17,772 nucleotides of DNA. Origin: JABILX01 sp041648305 (GTDB lineage Bacteria; Patescibacteriota; Gracilibacteria; UBA1369; LOWO2-01-FULL-3). The notes below the pieces were generated by a model. The model saw only the letters and a program-made list of their open reading frames with translations. It searched no databases and had not been told where the DNA came from. How positions within the stretch are numbered: position 1 is the stretch's first letter; every line of letters starts with the position of its first letter. The position numbers were made by a program, and so were the translations under genes. The stretch lies in NCBI GenBank assembly GCA_041648305.1, contig JBAZPI010000020.1, forward strand, positions 1-17,772. Reading direction: 5' to 3'. This document shows positions 7,164-14,638 of the stretch, piece after piece.

Positions 7164-7469
7164 ATGGACACAATCCAAAACATAAAGAAAGTTTCAATTC
7201 TGTTCTTCATTATCATAGGAACCCTCCACATCGGCTCCACATTGTTCATATCCAACGGGCTATATCTCAAACAAGCCCTTATCATAAACAAAACCCTCGA
7301 CATACCCTTCATCATCACCGGCCTCATTTATGGGCTCTCCAGTCTCCGACTTTCCCTTGCGCAAGAACAAAAATCGCATACAATACTGGACACAGTCCTA
7401 GCCGGAGCGATAATAGCAATTTTCCTGGGACTGATAGCTGTAAATTTACTCGTTCCGGACCTTTACTAA
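7164..7469 (+). CDS. Small three-helix membrane protein, unknown
   Basis: The 101-residue product is very hydrophobic and not recognised. Membrane segments are predicted by eye at about 9-29 (VSILFFIIIGTLHIGSTLFI), 42-62 (NKTLDIPFIITGLIYGLSSL) and 76-97 (DTVLAGAIIAIFLGLIAVNLLV), with a short basic or polar loop (RLSLAQEQKSH) between the last two. It starts with an ATG placed right behind a perfect -10 box and is the first gene of the plus-strand group that includes the nucleotidyltransferase, ftsX and recO. The next gene begins 27 nt downstream. No function can be assigned; a shared operon with ftsX might mean an envelope role. Confidence 0.72.
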   Translation: MDTIQNIKKVSILFFIIIGTLHIGSTLFISNGLYLKQALIINKTLDIPFIITGLIYGLSSLRLSLAQEQKSHTILDTVLAGAIIAIFLGLIAVNLLVPDLY

Positions 7470-7476
7470 CCCACTC

Positions 7477-7490
7477 GGCGCTAACGCGCC
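7477..7490 (+). other. Short GC hairpin between two operon genes
   Basis: GGCGC-TAAC-GCGCC forms a 5-bp GC stem with a 4-nt loop in the 27-nt gap before the nucleotidyltransferase ATG. There is no T-run after it, so it is unlikely to terminate; it could affect start-codon access. Confidence 0.35.
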
Positions 7491-7496
7491 AACCCA

Positions 7497-8003
7497 ATGG
7501 ACAACCAAGAACACCAAATCATAATGTTGTTCGGCACCTTTGACCACCTGCACGCAGGTCACGAAAACGTATTCACGCAAGCGCGAGCGTTAGCGAGACG
7601 TTTCGCAAAACCGTTAATCGTCGCAGTGGTTGCCAGAGACAAAACCGTCAAACAAATAAAAAGCAAAACCCCCGACAATCCGGAGAAAACCAGAATAAAA
7701 AACTTGGAAGAAACCCTCTGGGCCAACATAGTTTTATTGGGAGAAAAACGCGATAAATACAAAGCCATCCGCAAATACCGCCCGACAATAATCGCGCTCG
7801 GTTACGACCAGTTCGTTTTCACGCCTCAATTGGAAAAATTAATAATCGACTTAAATTTAGACACAAAAATTGTTAGACTGGTCCCATACCGACCGGAAAT
7901 CTACAAATCATCTCTAATCAGAGAAAAAAATGATAAATTCACCTCAATTCCTACTGCTAAAAAGAGCTTTAACATTAAGTCTGTCCAACCTGTACAGAAA
8001 TAA
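7497..8003 (+). CDS. HxGH nucleotidyltransferase, RibL/TagD-like (probable FAD synthetase or cytidylyltransferase)
   Basis: This protein has the cytidylyltransferase fold, which transfers a nucleotide to a phosphorylated substrate. The active-site motif LFGTFDHLHAGH (11-22) has the HxGH signature. VVARDKTVKQIK (44-55), ALGYDQF (100-106) and YKSSLIRE (136-143) match the layout of archaeal FAD synthetase (RibL), which uses FMN, and of glycerol-3-phosphate cytidylyltransferase (TagD). I cannot decide the substrate. Residues up to about 143 complete the domain. The last 24 residues overlap the start of ftsX by 74 nt and look unlike the family, so they may be a read-on after loss of an older stop. 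A second ATG at 7524 (MLFGTF) is an alternative start. No Shine-Dalgarno is visible. Confidence 0.82.
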   Translation: MDNQEHQIIMLFGTFDHLHAGHENVFTQARALARRFAKPLIVAVVARDKTVKQIKSKTPDNPEKTRIKNLEETLWANIVLLGEKRDKYKAIRKYRPTIIALGYDQFVFTPQLEKLIIDLNLDTKIVRLVPYRPEIYKSSLIREKNDKFTSIPTAKKSFNIKSVQPVQK

Positions 8004-8877
8004 GTTCCTTTCGGCAGCCACAATCATAGTCGTCGGAATTATTCTCTTCATATTCAACATAATCCTCGCAGTCAATTTCATCGCCGAGACCTCGCTGCAA
8101 AGCTTAAGTGAGAAAGTCGATCTCACCCTTTATCTGAAGGAATCGACGTCCGAGCAGCAGACACAGAAAATAATGGACGAATTAAAAATTCTGGACGGCG
8201 TAATAAACGTAAGCTACACATCCAAAGAAGAAGCGCTCGAAAAAATCAAAGCAACCTACCCGAATATCTACCAATCATTCGAAAAATACGATCTCGGCAA
8301 CCCCCTGCCGGCGAGCGTCTCAATCTCAACAAAAAGCCCGGAATATCATCAGGAAATCGAGAATTTTATAAACGGCAGCGACATCTCTCTATACGTAACA
8401 AACATTCAAAAATCCGCGGAAGGTTCCGTCCAAGAAAAATCGATCATCACATCGGTCGCAAAAAACTTAAAGAGAGTAACTGACTTCAGTCACCAAATCA
8501 TATTTTGGATAGTAATTATATTCATCATCGGAGGCACCTTGATAATCTTCAATTCAATCCAACTCACAATCTTCACACGTAGAAAAGAAATCAACATCAT
8601 GCGATTAGTGGGAAGTTCGATATTCTTCATACATCTTCCATTCATTATCGAAGTAATCATTTACGCCATCCTGGCAACCCTCGTGAATATAGCCCTTCTC
8701 TCTGTTATTTCTCACCAAATAAGCATAGACGGCGTAAACCTTTACGCATTCAGCGAAAACCTAAACACAACTTCATTAATCCTCTTCGAACTCGCCACGA
8801 CAATTGTCCTCGGCATCTGCGCAAGCATTTTATCGGTACATAGTTACCTCAGCAGACCTTTATCAACAGAAGAATGA
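7930..8877 (+). CDS. ftsX: Cell-division protein FtsX
   Basis: FtsX is the membrane half of the FtsEX ABC-type complex, which activates peptidoglycan hydrolases at the division site. The 315-residue protein has the family plan. An N-terminal cytoplasmic stretch (KRALTLSLSNLYRNK) leads to TM1 at about 27-50. An extracellular domain has NPLPASVSI (124-132). Three C-terminal segments follow at about 187-210, 232-259 and 283-305, with TRRKEINIMRLVGSS (216-230) between TM2 and TM3. The ATG at 7930 lies inside the preceding gene but gives the expected N-terminus. ftsE, which normally lies directly upstream, is absent; a nucleotidyltransferase gene takes its place. The stop overlaps the recO start as ATGA, which indicates translational coupling. 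Confidence 0.88.
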   Translation: MINSPQFLLLKRALTLSLSNLYRNKFLSAATIIVVGIILFIFNIILAVNFIAETSLQSLSEKVDLTLYLKESTSEQQTQKIMDELKILDGVINVSYTSKEEALEKIKATYPNIYQSFEKYDLGNPLPASVSISTKSPEYHQEIENFINGSDISLYVTNIQKSAEGSVQEKSIITSVAKNLKRVTDFSHQIIFWIVIIFIIGGTLIIFNSIQLTIFTRRKEINIMRLVGSSIFFIHLPFIIEVIIYAILATLVNIALLSVISHQISIDGVNLYAFSENLNTTSLILFELATTIVLGICASILSVHSYLSRPLSTEE

Positions 8878-9533
8878 CACACACGCACGACCGCAAAAAT
8901 CTGAAAGCGGAAGGGATCATTCTGGGATCAAAAGTGCTTGGAGAGGCAGACAAGCTCGTTTTCATATACACCCGTGAACATGGGAAAATCAGAGCCATCG
9001 CCAAAGGCGCAGCCAAGCCAACATCCAGATTCTCAGGAGCAACAGAGACACTGAATCTATGCACATTTGAACTGTATGAGAGCTCAAAAAACACACTGAT
9101 CACCGACATAAAAGTAAAAAGAACCTTTGCGCCAATCCGAGAAAATCTGCAAAAAATCACAAGCGCGCTTATCGTCACAAAATTAACAAACGAACTTTTC
9201 TTTGAAGGAGATTCTCTCCCAAAAATTTTCGAACTTATAGAGGAAACCCTGGGAGAAATCGTGAAAACCAAAACGAAATCTCTCCTAATCACAGCCACAT
9301 TTTCAATAAAACTTCTCGATACCTTGGGCCTGCTTCCAAACTTCAAAGATTCAAACGCCTTTCATCTATCATTAACAGAAAAATACAAAAAACTTCTCAA
9401 CTATCTCAAGAATAATTCGTTCGAAAAAATTAAAAAAATCAAACTGACAAGCAAGGAAACCGGAGAGCTGAAAGAAATCCTTAAAGAACTGATAGAAAAC
9501 GAGACCGAAAAGTCCCTTAAGATACCTTTGTAA
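8874..9533 (+). CDS. recO: DNA repair protein RecO, short form
   Basis: RecO helps load RecA at gaps coated with single-strand-binding protein, together with RecR. The 219-residue product starts with the N-terminal OB-fold pattern (KAEGIILGSKVLGEADKLVFIYTREHGKIRAIAKGAAKPTSRFSG, 11-55), followed by ELYESSKNTLITDIK and an all-helical C-terminal part (LLITATFSIKLLDTLGLLPNF). The usual C-terminal zinc-binding cysteines (four in most RecO proteins) are absent; the whole protein has one cysteine (NLCTF). The start overlaps the ftsX stop by 4 nt. The 3' end overlaps the relA 3' end on the other strand by 17 bp. Confidence 0.82.
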   Translation: MTHTHDRKNLKAEGIILGSKVLGEADKLVFIYTREHGKIRAIAKGAAKPTSRFSGATETLNLCTFELYESSKNTLITDIKVKRTFAPIRENLQKITSALIVTKLTNELFFEGDSLPKIFELIEETLGEIVKTKTKSLLITATFSIKLLDTLGLLPNFKDSNAFHLSLTEKYKKLLNYLKNNSFEKIKKIKLTSKETGELKEILKELIENETEKSLKIPL

Positions 9534-11760
9534 CAGCCACGACGCCATTCACCCCTTCCAAAGAATTCAACACCTTCTCCAACTGTTCCAAATCCGCTAC
9601 ATCAACAACAAGCGAGATTTTCCTATTTTTCCCTCCGACTTCACCAGCAGAATCATGAGAAACGATATTCACCCCGTTAGACGCAATCGTAGACCCGATA
9701 TCGCCAAGAAGTCCAACTCTCTCATCAGCATCAATTCTAAGACCAACCCTGTACATTCCCTTCTTTCTATCGGCAGAGTCGGCAGGGACAGTTTTGAAAC
9801 TGGCAGCGACTTTCCTATCCGGATTCAGCCTCTGCAAAAGTAAACAATCCTTCCTATGAACTGTAGCAGCATTTTTCATCGCAGATATGTACCCGACTAT
9901 CTCGTCTCCATAAGACGGCATACAACACTTCGCCAGCTTGACCTTTAACCCGTCAACACCACCCAGCAATATTTCGTCCTCAATCGCGTAGCGCGCGGAG
10001 CGCGCGGAGCCGGAGCGCGCGGAGCGCACAACCTCGACCTTCCTATCTCTTTTCTTCAAAAGCCCCTCGAGGTCGTAAATCTTCCTCACGACACTACCGG
10101 CAGTCTGCGACCCCTTTCCAATCTCTTCCAAGATTTTTCCTCTCTCCTGTAAAGTCAACCGCTTCCCGCCAAAATTTTTCAAAACCGACAACGAAGGCGT
10201 CAAAAGAGGCTTCCCAAAACGACTCAATTGGGAATTCAATTGATCTTTGCCCATTTTCGCATGCTTCTCCTTATCTTGCGAAGCAAACCAGTTTTTAATC
10301 TTCATCTTAGCCTGACTGGTCTTCACGATCCCCAACCACTCAAGTTTTGGCGCGGGATCTTTTCTCATAACTATCTCCACCGTATCTCCATTACTAAGCT
10401 CCGTACTAAGAGGAACGGGTTTTCCGTTAACCTTCGCAAGAATACAACGATGCCCGATTTCCGTATGCACAAAATAACCAAAGTCCAGAGGAGTCGACCC
10501 ACTCGGAAGTTCCTTGACCTCCCCTTTGGGGGTCAGGACATAAATACGATCACCAAAAAGATCCAATTTCATGCTTTCCAAAACTCTGTCATCAGAACCC
10601 ATATCAGCGTGCAAAATAGCCAAATTTCTCAACCACTCGGCATGCGATTTTAACATTGCAAGCCCTTTACCCCTCGTATCTTTATAAAGCCAATGAGAAG
10701 CAATTCCATACTCCGCCTCGTCATGCATATTCTCGGAACGTATTTGCACCTCGACCGGGAAATTAATACTCCCGTCGGATAGTCCAACAACCGTAGTATG
10801 CAGGCTCCTATAACCATTTGGCTTTGGCACGGCAACAAAATCCTTGAAACGACTGGCAATAGGTCTCCACCCGCTATGCAACAACCCCAAAGCTTCGTAC
10901 AACTTAGAGACATCTTCTTCCATGCTTAATAAATATTCAGTGGGAATAACAACCCTGAAAGCAAATACATCGTAAACCCCATCAACCGAACTTAAGCCCT
11001 TTTTTAGCATCTTATTATAAATACTGTAAAAACCTTTTATTCGACCCGTAACCTTCACATTCACAAAACCATGCTCCGTGTAAAAATTCTCCAAAATCTC
11101 AGAAACTTTTAAGATATAGTCCGTTTTTTTCTTTCCAATCCTGTCCAACTGATCAGCAACTTTTTTGTATCCCTCGAGATTCAGGTATTGAAAAGTTTTA
11201 TCCTCCAGAATCGTCTTAAATCTATAAACACCAAGCCTGGACGCGATAGGCACAAAAATCTCCAACACTTCCGTAGCAAAAGCTTCCGCGCAATCCTTTG
11301 GAATCTTGGACAGAAGATCCATTTGGGCAACCTTAACAGCCAGCAAAATAGCCAAAACACGAATATCCTTCGCCATAACAAGGAAAAGTTTGCGCAATAA
11401 ATCAATTTTGTCAGCGGACTGATACCTGGTAACCCTGATACTCTTCAATATCTGCAAGCCCTCAAGAAGCCCCACAACTCCATCCCCATATTCTTCCTCA
11501 ATCTCACTCAAATACAGTCTGCCGGAATCAACCAAATCATACAGAAAAGCAGCTATTATCGAATCTTCATCAGGTTTAAGAGGAATTAAAACTTCAACAA
11601 CATCCCTGGGTCGAAAAATGAAATTATTTAACTTTTCGTTAGCCTTCCTACCCGCATAAATCTTCTCGGACGTCTCGTACGCACTTGAAAGCCTTTGCCT
11701 ATCGACCTGAGGCAAATAAACCTTGATATCGTCGATTAAGCCCTCAAACCATTTATCCAT
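9517..11760 (-). CDS. relA: RelA/SpoT-family (p)ppGpp synthetase with degenerate hydrolase domain
   Basis: This enzyme makes the alarmone (p)ppGpp from ATP and GDP or GTP during starvation. The 747 residues hold all domains. The HD hydrolase region (about 20-200) has lost its metal ligands: the LHDxVEDT motif reads LYDLVDSG (73-80), and the first histidine motif and the LADRLHNMR-type motif are also gone. The synthetase (about 235-360) is intact, with GRIKGFYSIYNKM (239-251), DVFAFRVV (264-271), RFKDFVAVPKPNGYRSLHT (304-322), EVQIR (337-341) and HDEAEYGIASHW (346-357). The RxKD form (Arg304 to Asp307) is typical of bifunctional enzymes. TGS domain 400-465, zinc-finger motif CC...H...C (612, 613, 635, 639) and ACT domain 668-747 follow. 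A low-complexity Ser-Ala-Arg insert lies at 580-590. The transcript is predicted leaderless. Confidence 0.92.
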   Translation of the reverse strand: MDKWFEGLIDDIKVYLPQVDRQRLSSAYETSEKIYAGRKANEKLNNFIFRPRDVVEVLIPLKPDEDSIIAAFLYDLVDSGRLYLSEIEEEYGDGVVGLLEGLQILKSIRVTRYQSADKIDLLRKLFLVMAKDIRVLAILLAVKVAQMDLLSKIPKDCAEAFATEVLEIFVPIASRLGVYRFKTILEDKTFQYLNLEGYKKVADQLDRIGKKKTDYILKVSEILENFYTEHGFVNVKVTGRIKGFYSIYNKMLKKGLSSVDGVYDVFAFRVVIPTEYLLSMEEDVSKLYEALGLLHSGWRPIASRFKDFVAVPKPNGYRSLHTTVVGLSDGSINFPVEVQIRSENMHDEAEYGIASHWLYKDTRGKGLAMLKSHAEWLRNLAILHADMGSDDRVLESMKLDLFGDRIYVLTPKGEVKELPSGSTPLDFGYFVHTEIGHRCILAKVNGKPVPLSTELSNGDTVEIVMRKDPAPKLEWLGIVKTSQAKMKIKNWFASQDKEKHAKMGKDQLNSQLSRFGKPLLTPSLSVLKNFGGKRLTLQERGKILEEIGKGSQTAGSVVRKIYDLEGLLKKRDRKVEVVRSARSGSARSARYAIEDEILLGGVDGLKVKLAKCCMPSYGDEIVGYISAMKNAATVHRKDCLLLQRLNPDRKVAASFKTVPADSADRKKGMYRVGLRIDADERVGLLGDIGSTIASNGVNIVSHDSAGEVGGKNRKISLVVDVADLEQLEKVLNSLEGVNGVVAVTKVS
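9990..10027. repeat. 9-bp GC-rich tandem repeat inside relA
   Basis: AGCGCGCGG occurs at 9990-9998, 9999-10007 and 10014-10022, with AGCCGG between the second and third copies and AGCGCAC after the last. It is in frame and encodes a Ser-Ala-Arg tract at residues 580-590, between the helical linker and the zinc-finger motif. It is much richer in GC than the flanking gene, as expected for slippage expansion. Confidence 0.85.
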
Positions 11761-11796
11761 AGACCCGATTATAACACTATCTTCCTATTGCTGCAA
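11761..11796 (-). promoter_or_regulatory. relA promoter, extended -10, leaderless
   Basis: TTGCAG (11791-11796) and TATAAT (11768-11773) are 17 bp apart, with TGT before TATAAT giving the extended -10 TGTTATAAT. The predicted start is near 11761, one nucleotide before the ATG whose A is 11760. The -35 box lies inside the last codons of the upstream gene, so relA can be transcribed on its own. Confidence 0.8.
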
Positions 11797-13644
11797 AATA
11801 ATCGCATCAATATTGGAACCCGGGACCTCGAAGACTTTTACACCTTTTATTAAGGCCTCCGCATTGACAGATAGATCCTGAATTCTCGGTGCAAGTACAG
11901 CAACCGACGCATCTAGTGACTCACTTAGCGCCCTAAGAGCGTTATATTCAGCTTTTTGCTTAATTCTCTTCTGGCCGGCCTCAATAAATAATTGCAAATA
12001 ATCGTGAGCCTTCTCTCCGTTAAACCCGCTCATCGCATCAAAGAAACTAACCTCATAAGCATCTTTCTCATCCTCAGTTGCGGTATATTCGGCATCTATC
12101 CTGGTCAATTCTTGAAGAATTGTATTTTTTGAAGAATCAGCTTCCAGGAGAAGAGAATTCAATAAAGCCAAATAGTCCTGAAGAGCAGCCCTCCTGTCAA
12201 CATACTTGTTCAAATATTCATAAACATCAACCTGCCTGGCATTATCAATTTTTCTCAATAAATCGATGTAGTAAATCATCGCTTCTTTCGCAGCTCCTTG
12301 TCCCTGCCCAACAGCAATAGCTCCCTCAACTCCAACCATCGATCCGCCCCCACCTATAGGGTTCAAATTCAGGCCGGGAAGAACCTTTTGCTTCGAGAAT
12401 TCAAGACCAAAAATATATGAATTCACGAGTCCGGAAAGCCCAAACGCTTGATCATAACCCACAGGAACAGAAAATTCTTCGGTAGCCACTGGAGCAGCCT
12501 TTTCGTCGTCCTTTTCAGTGGCCAGTTCGTCCGCCGTTTCGGCGTCCGGTTCGATAGTCGGCTCCTCTTCACCACCACCCGTGAACAACCCATAGCCGCC
12601 AAAAACAAAGAACAAAATAATAACTATTATCGCTCCAACTCCCCCAAAAAGCATATAAACATGCTTTCTACTTATTCCTGCATCTTCCAACATCTCCCAA
12701 AATCCGGCTTTCTCATCAGATTCAGTTACATCGGCAACCTCAACTTGAGAATCCTGACCGAGAACACCAATCCCCGCCTCTGGAACAGTCCCCCCCAGCT
12801 TTTCAGAAGGAAAAGACGTAAGCGGATCTTTTTGCTCATACTGCACAGCCGCTCCTTCTTCAAAATTAATCTCCTTATGAGGAGGATCTTTGGACTCACC
12901 AAAATCATCGTCAGTAGAAGTTTTTGCTTCTTCATCAGTTTCCTTATCTTCAATCATTTTGTCATCCTCTTTATCCTTACTTTCAGGAGCCATAAAAGGC
13001 ACACCGGAGGGAGCAGTCATCATTTCATCCAACGGCTTGCTATCCAAAGCCCTCTCCTCTAATGGCGTAGGCGCCCCTGGGAAAGAAGGCGCAACAAAAG
13101 GCTTTCCTTCTTCAATAACCCCGGGGATAGAAGGCTCCATTCCCTTTGGAAGATCTTTTTCAGGTTTAAGTTCATCTTTAAATCTATGTTCAGCCTCCTC
13201 GTGCGGCACATTTGCGTGCACAATATCAGCAGTATCAAAAGGAGGAAAATTGACGGATTCAGCCTGGACAAAATCCTTGGACAGAGCCGGTTCCTTGACA
13301 GGTCCCTTGGGCAAAGCCGATTCCTTGGCGGGATCTGGTTTTTCGGCTTGGGCAGGCTCCTTGGCCTGATCGAACTTTTTCACCTGGTCTTTCACCTGGT
13401 CAAATTTTTTGCCAAAAACCGACTCCTTCACCTGGGCAGGTTTCTTGGAAAACTTCTTCTGAGATTTTTCATTATTATTGAAATTATTCCCCCTTGGCTT
13501 AAAACTATTCTTAAATTGATTTCTTTCCGAAGAATTCGGATTCGGCTTTGGACTTGGCGAATTTCTGGATTCAGCCGGTTTCCTCACCTTCTCATCATCC
13601 TCAAAAGGACTTACTCCTCCTGTTTTTGCACCACCTTTATACAT
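11785..13644 (-). CDS. Large single-pass membrane protein with long disordered N-terminal region, unknown
   Basis: This 619-residue protein is not recognised. Residues 1-130 are basic, Asn/Lys/Pro/Gln-rich and contain degenerate repeats (KKFDQVKDQVKKFDQAKEPA and similar, 79-100). Residues 130-310 are acidic and Pro/Glu-rich, and are probably unstructured. One strong membrane segment lies at about 330-355 (VYMLFGGVGAIIVIILFFVFGGYG), so the N-terminal part is probably cytoplasmic. After an acidic spacer, residues 400-619 form a mostly helical extracytoplasmic region with a Gly-rich stretch (IGGGGSMVGVEGAIAVGQG, 430-448) and likely coiled-coil helices (450-600). No enzymatic motif is seen. The gene begins behind an extended -10 and array C, and its 3' end carries the relA -35 box. 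Size and architecture suggest a bridge between envelope and cytoplasm, but this is inference. Confidence 0.75.
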   Translation of the reverse strand: MYKGGAKTGGVSPFEDDEKVRKPAESRNSPSPKPNPNSSERNQFKNSFKPRGNNFNNNEKSQKKFSKKPAQVKESVFGKKFDQVKDQVKKFDQAKEPAQAEKPDPAKESALPKGPVKEPALSKDFVQAESVNFPPFDTADIVHANVPHEEAEHRFKDELKPEKDLPKGMEPSIPGVIEEGKPFVAPSFPGAPTPLEERALDSKPLDEMMTAPSGVPFMAPESKDKEDDKMIEDKETDEEAKTSTDDDFGESKDPPHKEINFEEGAAVQYEQKDPLTSFPSEKLGGTVPEAGIGVLGQDSQVEVADVTESDEKAGFWEMLEDAGISRKHVYMLFGGVGAIIVIILFFVFGGYGLFTGGGEEEPTIEPDAETADELATEKDDEKAAPVATEEFSVPVGYDQAFGLSGLVNSYIFGLEFSKQKVLPGLNLNPIGGGGSMVGVEGAIAVGQGQGAAKEAMIYYIDLLRKIDNARQVDVYEYLNKYVDRRAALQDYLALLNSLLLEADSSKNTILQELTRIDAEYTATEDEKDAYEVSFFDAMSGFNGEKAHDYLQLFIEAGQKRIKQKAEYNALRALSESLDASVAVLAPRIQDLSVNAEALIKGVKVFEVPGSNIDAIILQQ

Positions 13645-13666
13645 TTAGATTCGGTTACTTCAGACT

Positions 13667-13675
13667 ATTATACCA
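13667..13675 (-). promoter_or_regulatory. Extended -10 of the 619-residue protein gene
   Basis: TGGTATAAT on the minus strand (TATAAT at 13667-13672) is a consensus extended -10. The predicted start near 13660 leaves a leader of about 15 nt with no Shine-Dalgarno. No good -35 is seen. Confidence 0.65.
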
Positions 13676-13740
13676 CGAAAAAGGCTAAAAAGATAGCACA
13701 CCAGAGAGCGAATTGGCAACCTATTGTTGCACTATTGAAA

Positions 13741-13894
13741 CCCAGGGAAACAGTCCAATCTGACTTTCCCCGGGGAAACCCCCAAATCTGTAAATTCTAA
13801 CCTGCAAAACTTTCCCCGGGCAAATTCGGTACCTTTTCCCCGGGGAAACCTTCCAATCTGTAAATCCTAACCTGTAAACATTTCCTCGGGAAAA
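13741..13894 (-). repeat. Palindromic repeat array C (reverse orientation)
   Basis: Copies of the palindrome lie at 13765-13778 (exact), 13811-13824 (TTTCCCCGGGCAAA), 13835-13848 (exact) and 13881-13894 (TTTCCTCGGGAAAA), with spacings 46, 24, 46. Each 46-bp interval contains two diverged copies of the ACCTGTAAA motif (for example ATCTGTAAA and ACCTGCAAA). CCCAGGGAAAC at 13741 is a decayed copy shared with locus B. The array lies 66 bp upstream of the extended -10 of the 619-residue protein gene and just downstream of the Yip1-type gene. Relative to the next gene it has the same orientation as arrays A and B. The other intergenic bases from 13645 to 13928 hold nothing else I can recognise. Confidence 0.88.
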
Positions 13895-13928
13895 CCTAAA
13901 CAACCTCCAAAACACAGGCTAGTACAAC

Positions 13929-14492
13929 TTAATACATAAGGCTATAGAATTGGCCGATCAAAATTCTTCCCAAAATATTCTGAAGAATCGCCGCGCCAAC
14001 GATGCCCAAAACTATAGTAATAATCGCATTTTGCTGGTTGAGTTTGTAGTAATCAATAAGCACATGATAAGTCACAACAAGCATCCAGATTCCAGCAAAT
14101 AAATTGATCAAATTAAAAATACTATAAACATCGGCCACTCCAACAAAACCCAAAATGAAAGGAATTACTGAAGCCCACATAGCAACCCCGGCATAAGCAA
14201 CAACCCTAAAAAACGCCATATGGCTCCCCTTCGCGTGAAAAAGCTGCTGCGCGACAATACTCATAAGGAAAATCACAGCAATAATCGAAATCAAAGGAAT
14301 CAACAGCAACTTAACCTGCATAGACAGAAAAAGAGTAGTCTGCAAAGCAACCAAAATAATGTTCACAACGAAAGGTACTCCCAAAATCACAAAAGCCCAC
14401 GTGGTCGCATTATTATCGCCGGCAACCTGTGACATCTTCGCTTTGTTCAGTTTCAAAACTTCAAGACCATCCTTGATAAAATCAAATTTCAT
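13929..14492 (-). CDS. Yip1-family-like integral membrane protein
   Basis: The 187-residue protein has a short cytoplasmic N-terminus (MKFDFIKDGLEVLKLNKAKM) and five hydrophobic segments at about 31-53, 60-84, 92-114, 121-146 and 155-177. This layout, with the polar N-terminus and the final GIVGAAILQNILGRILIG helix, resembles bacterial Yip1-domain proteins (PF04893), whose function is mostly unknown. It has its own strong promoter and is divergent from hppA. No terminator follows it before array C. Confidence 0.7.
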   Translation of the reverse strand: MKFDFIKDGLEVLKLNKAKMSQVAGDNNATTWAFVILGVPFVVNIILVALQTTLFLSMQVKLLLIPLISIIAVIFLMSIVAQQLFHAKGSHMAFFRVVAYAGVAMWASVIPFILGFVGVADVYSIFNLINLFAGIWMLVVTYHVLIDYYKLNQQNAIITIVLGIVGAAILQNILGRILIGQFYSLMY

Positions 14493-14538
14493 AGTTCAGA
14501 GGGTTAAAATTTAAAACGGTCCAAACAACCTAGGAGGA

Positions 14539-14567
14539 ATTCTACATATATTTATCGGTTCTGACAA
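14539..14567 (-). promoter_or_regulatory. Promoter of the Yip1-type gene
   Basis: On the minus strand TTGTCA (14562-14567) and TAGAAT (14539-14544) are exactly 17 bp apart. The predicted start is near 14532, leaving a leader of about 40 nt with no Shine-Dalgarno before the ATG at 14492. Confidence 0.75.
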
Positions 14568-14587
14568 GAAAAATTGACAAAGATAGC

Positions 14588-14616
14588 TTTAGCTCAACAC
14601 TCTTTATCGATATACT
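14588..14616 (+). promoter_or_regulatory. Possible hppA promoter
   Basis: TATACT (14611-14616) lies 17 bp after a weak TTTAGC (14588-14593), giving a start near 14623 and a 16-nt leader. A perfect TTGACA at 14574-14579 is too far from this -10 (31 bp) to pair with it. The assignment is weak. Confidence 0.4.
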
Positions 14617-14638
14617 GCTGCCAATTAACCAAAAATCT

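Noticed and set aside
12890..13369. 159-residue Ser/Gly-rich ORF opposite the 619-residue protein gene
   Set aside because: Its low-complexity content mirrors the Pro/Lys/Glu-rich antisense gene; no promoter or start signal supports it.
14533..14537. GGAGG as a ribosome binding site on the plus strand
   Set aside because: No start codon follows within a usable distance; hppA begins about 100 nt later.
14574..14579. Perfect TTGACA as the -35 of hppA
   Set aside because: No -10 hexamer lies 15-19 bp downstream; the only TATACT is 31 bp away.
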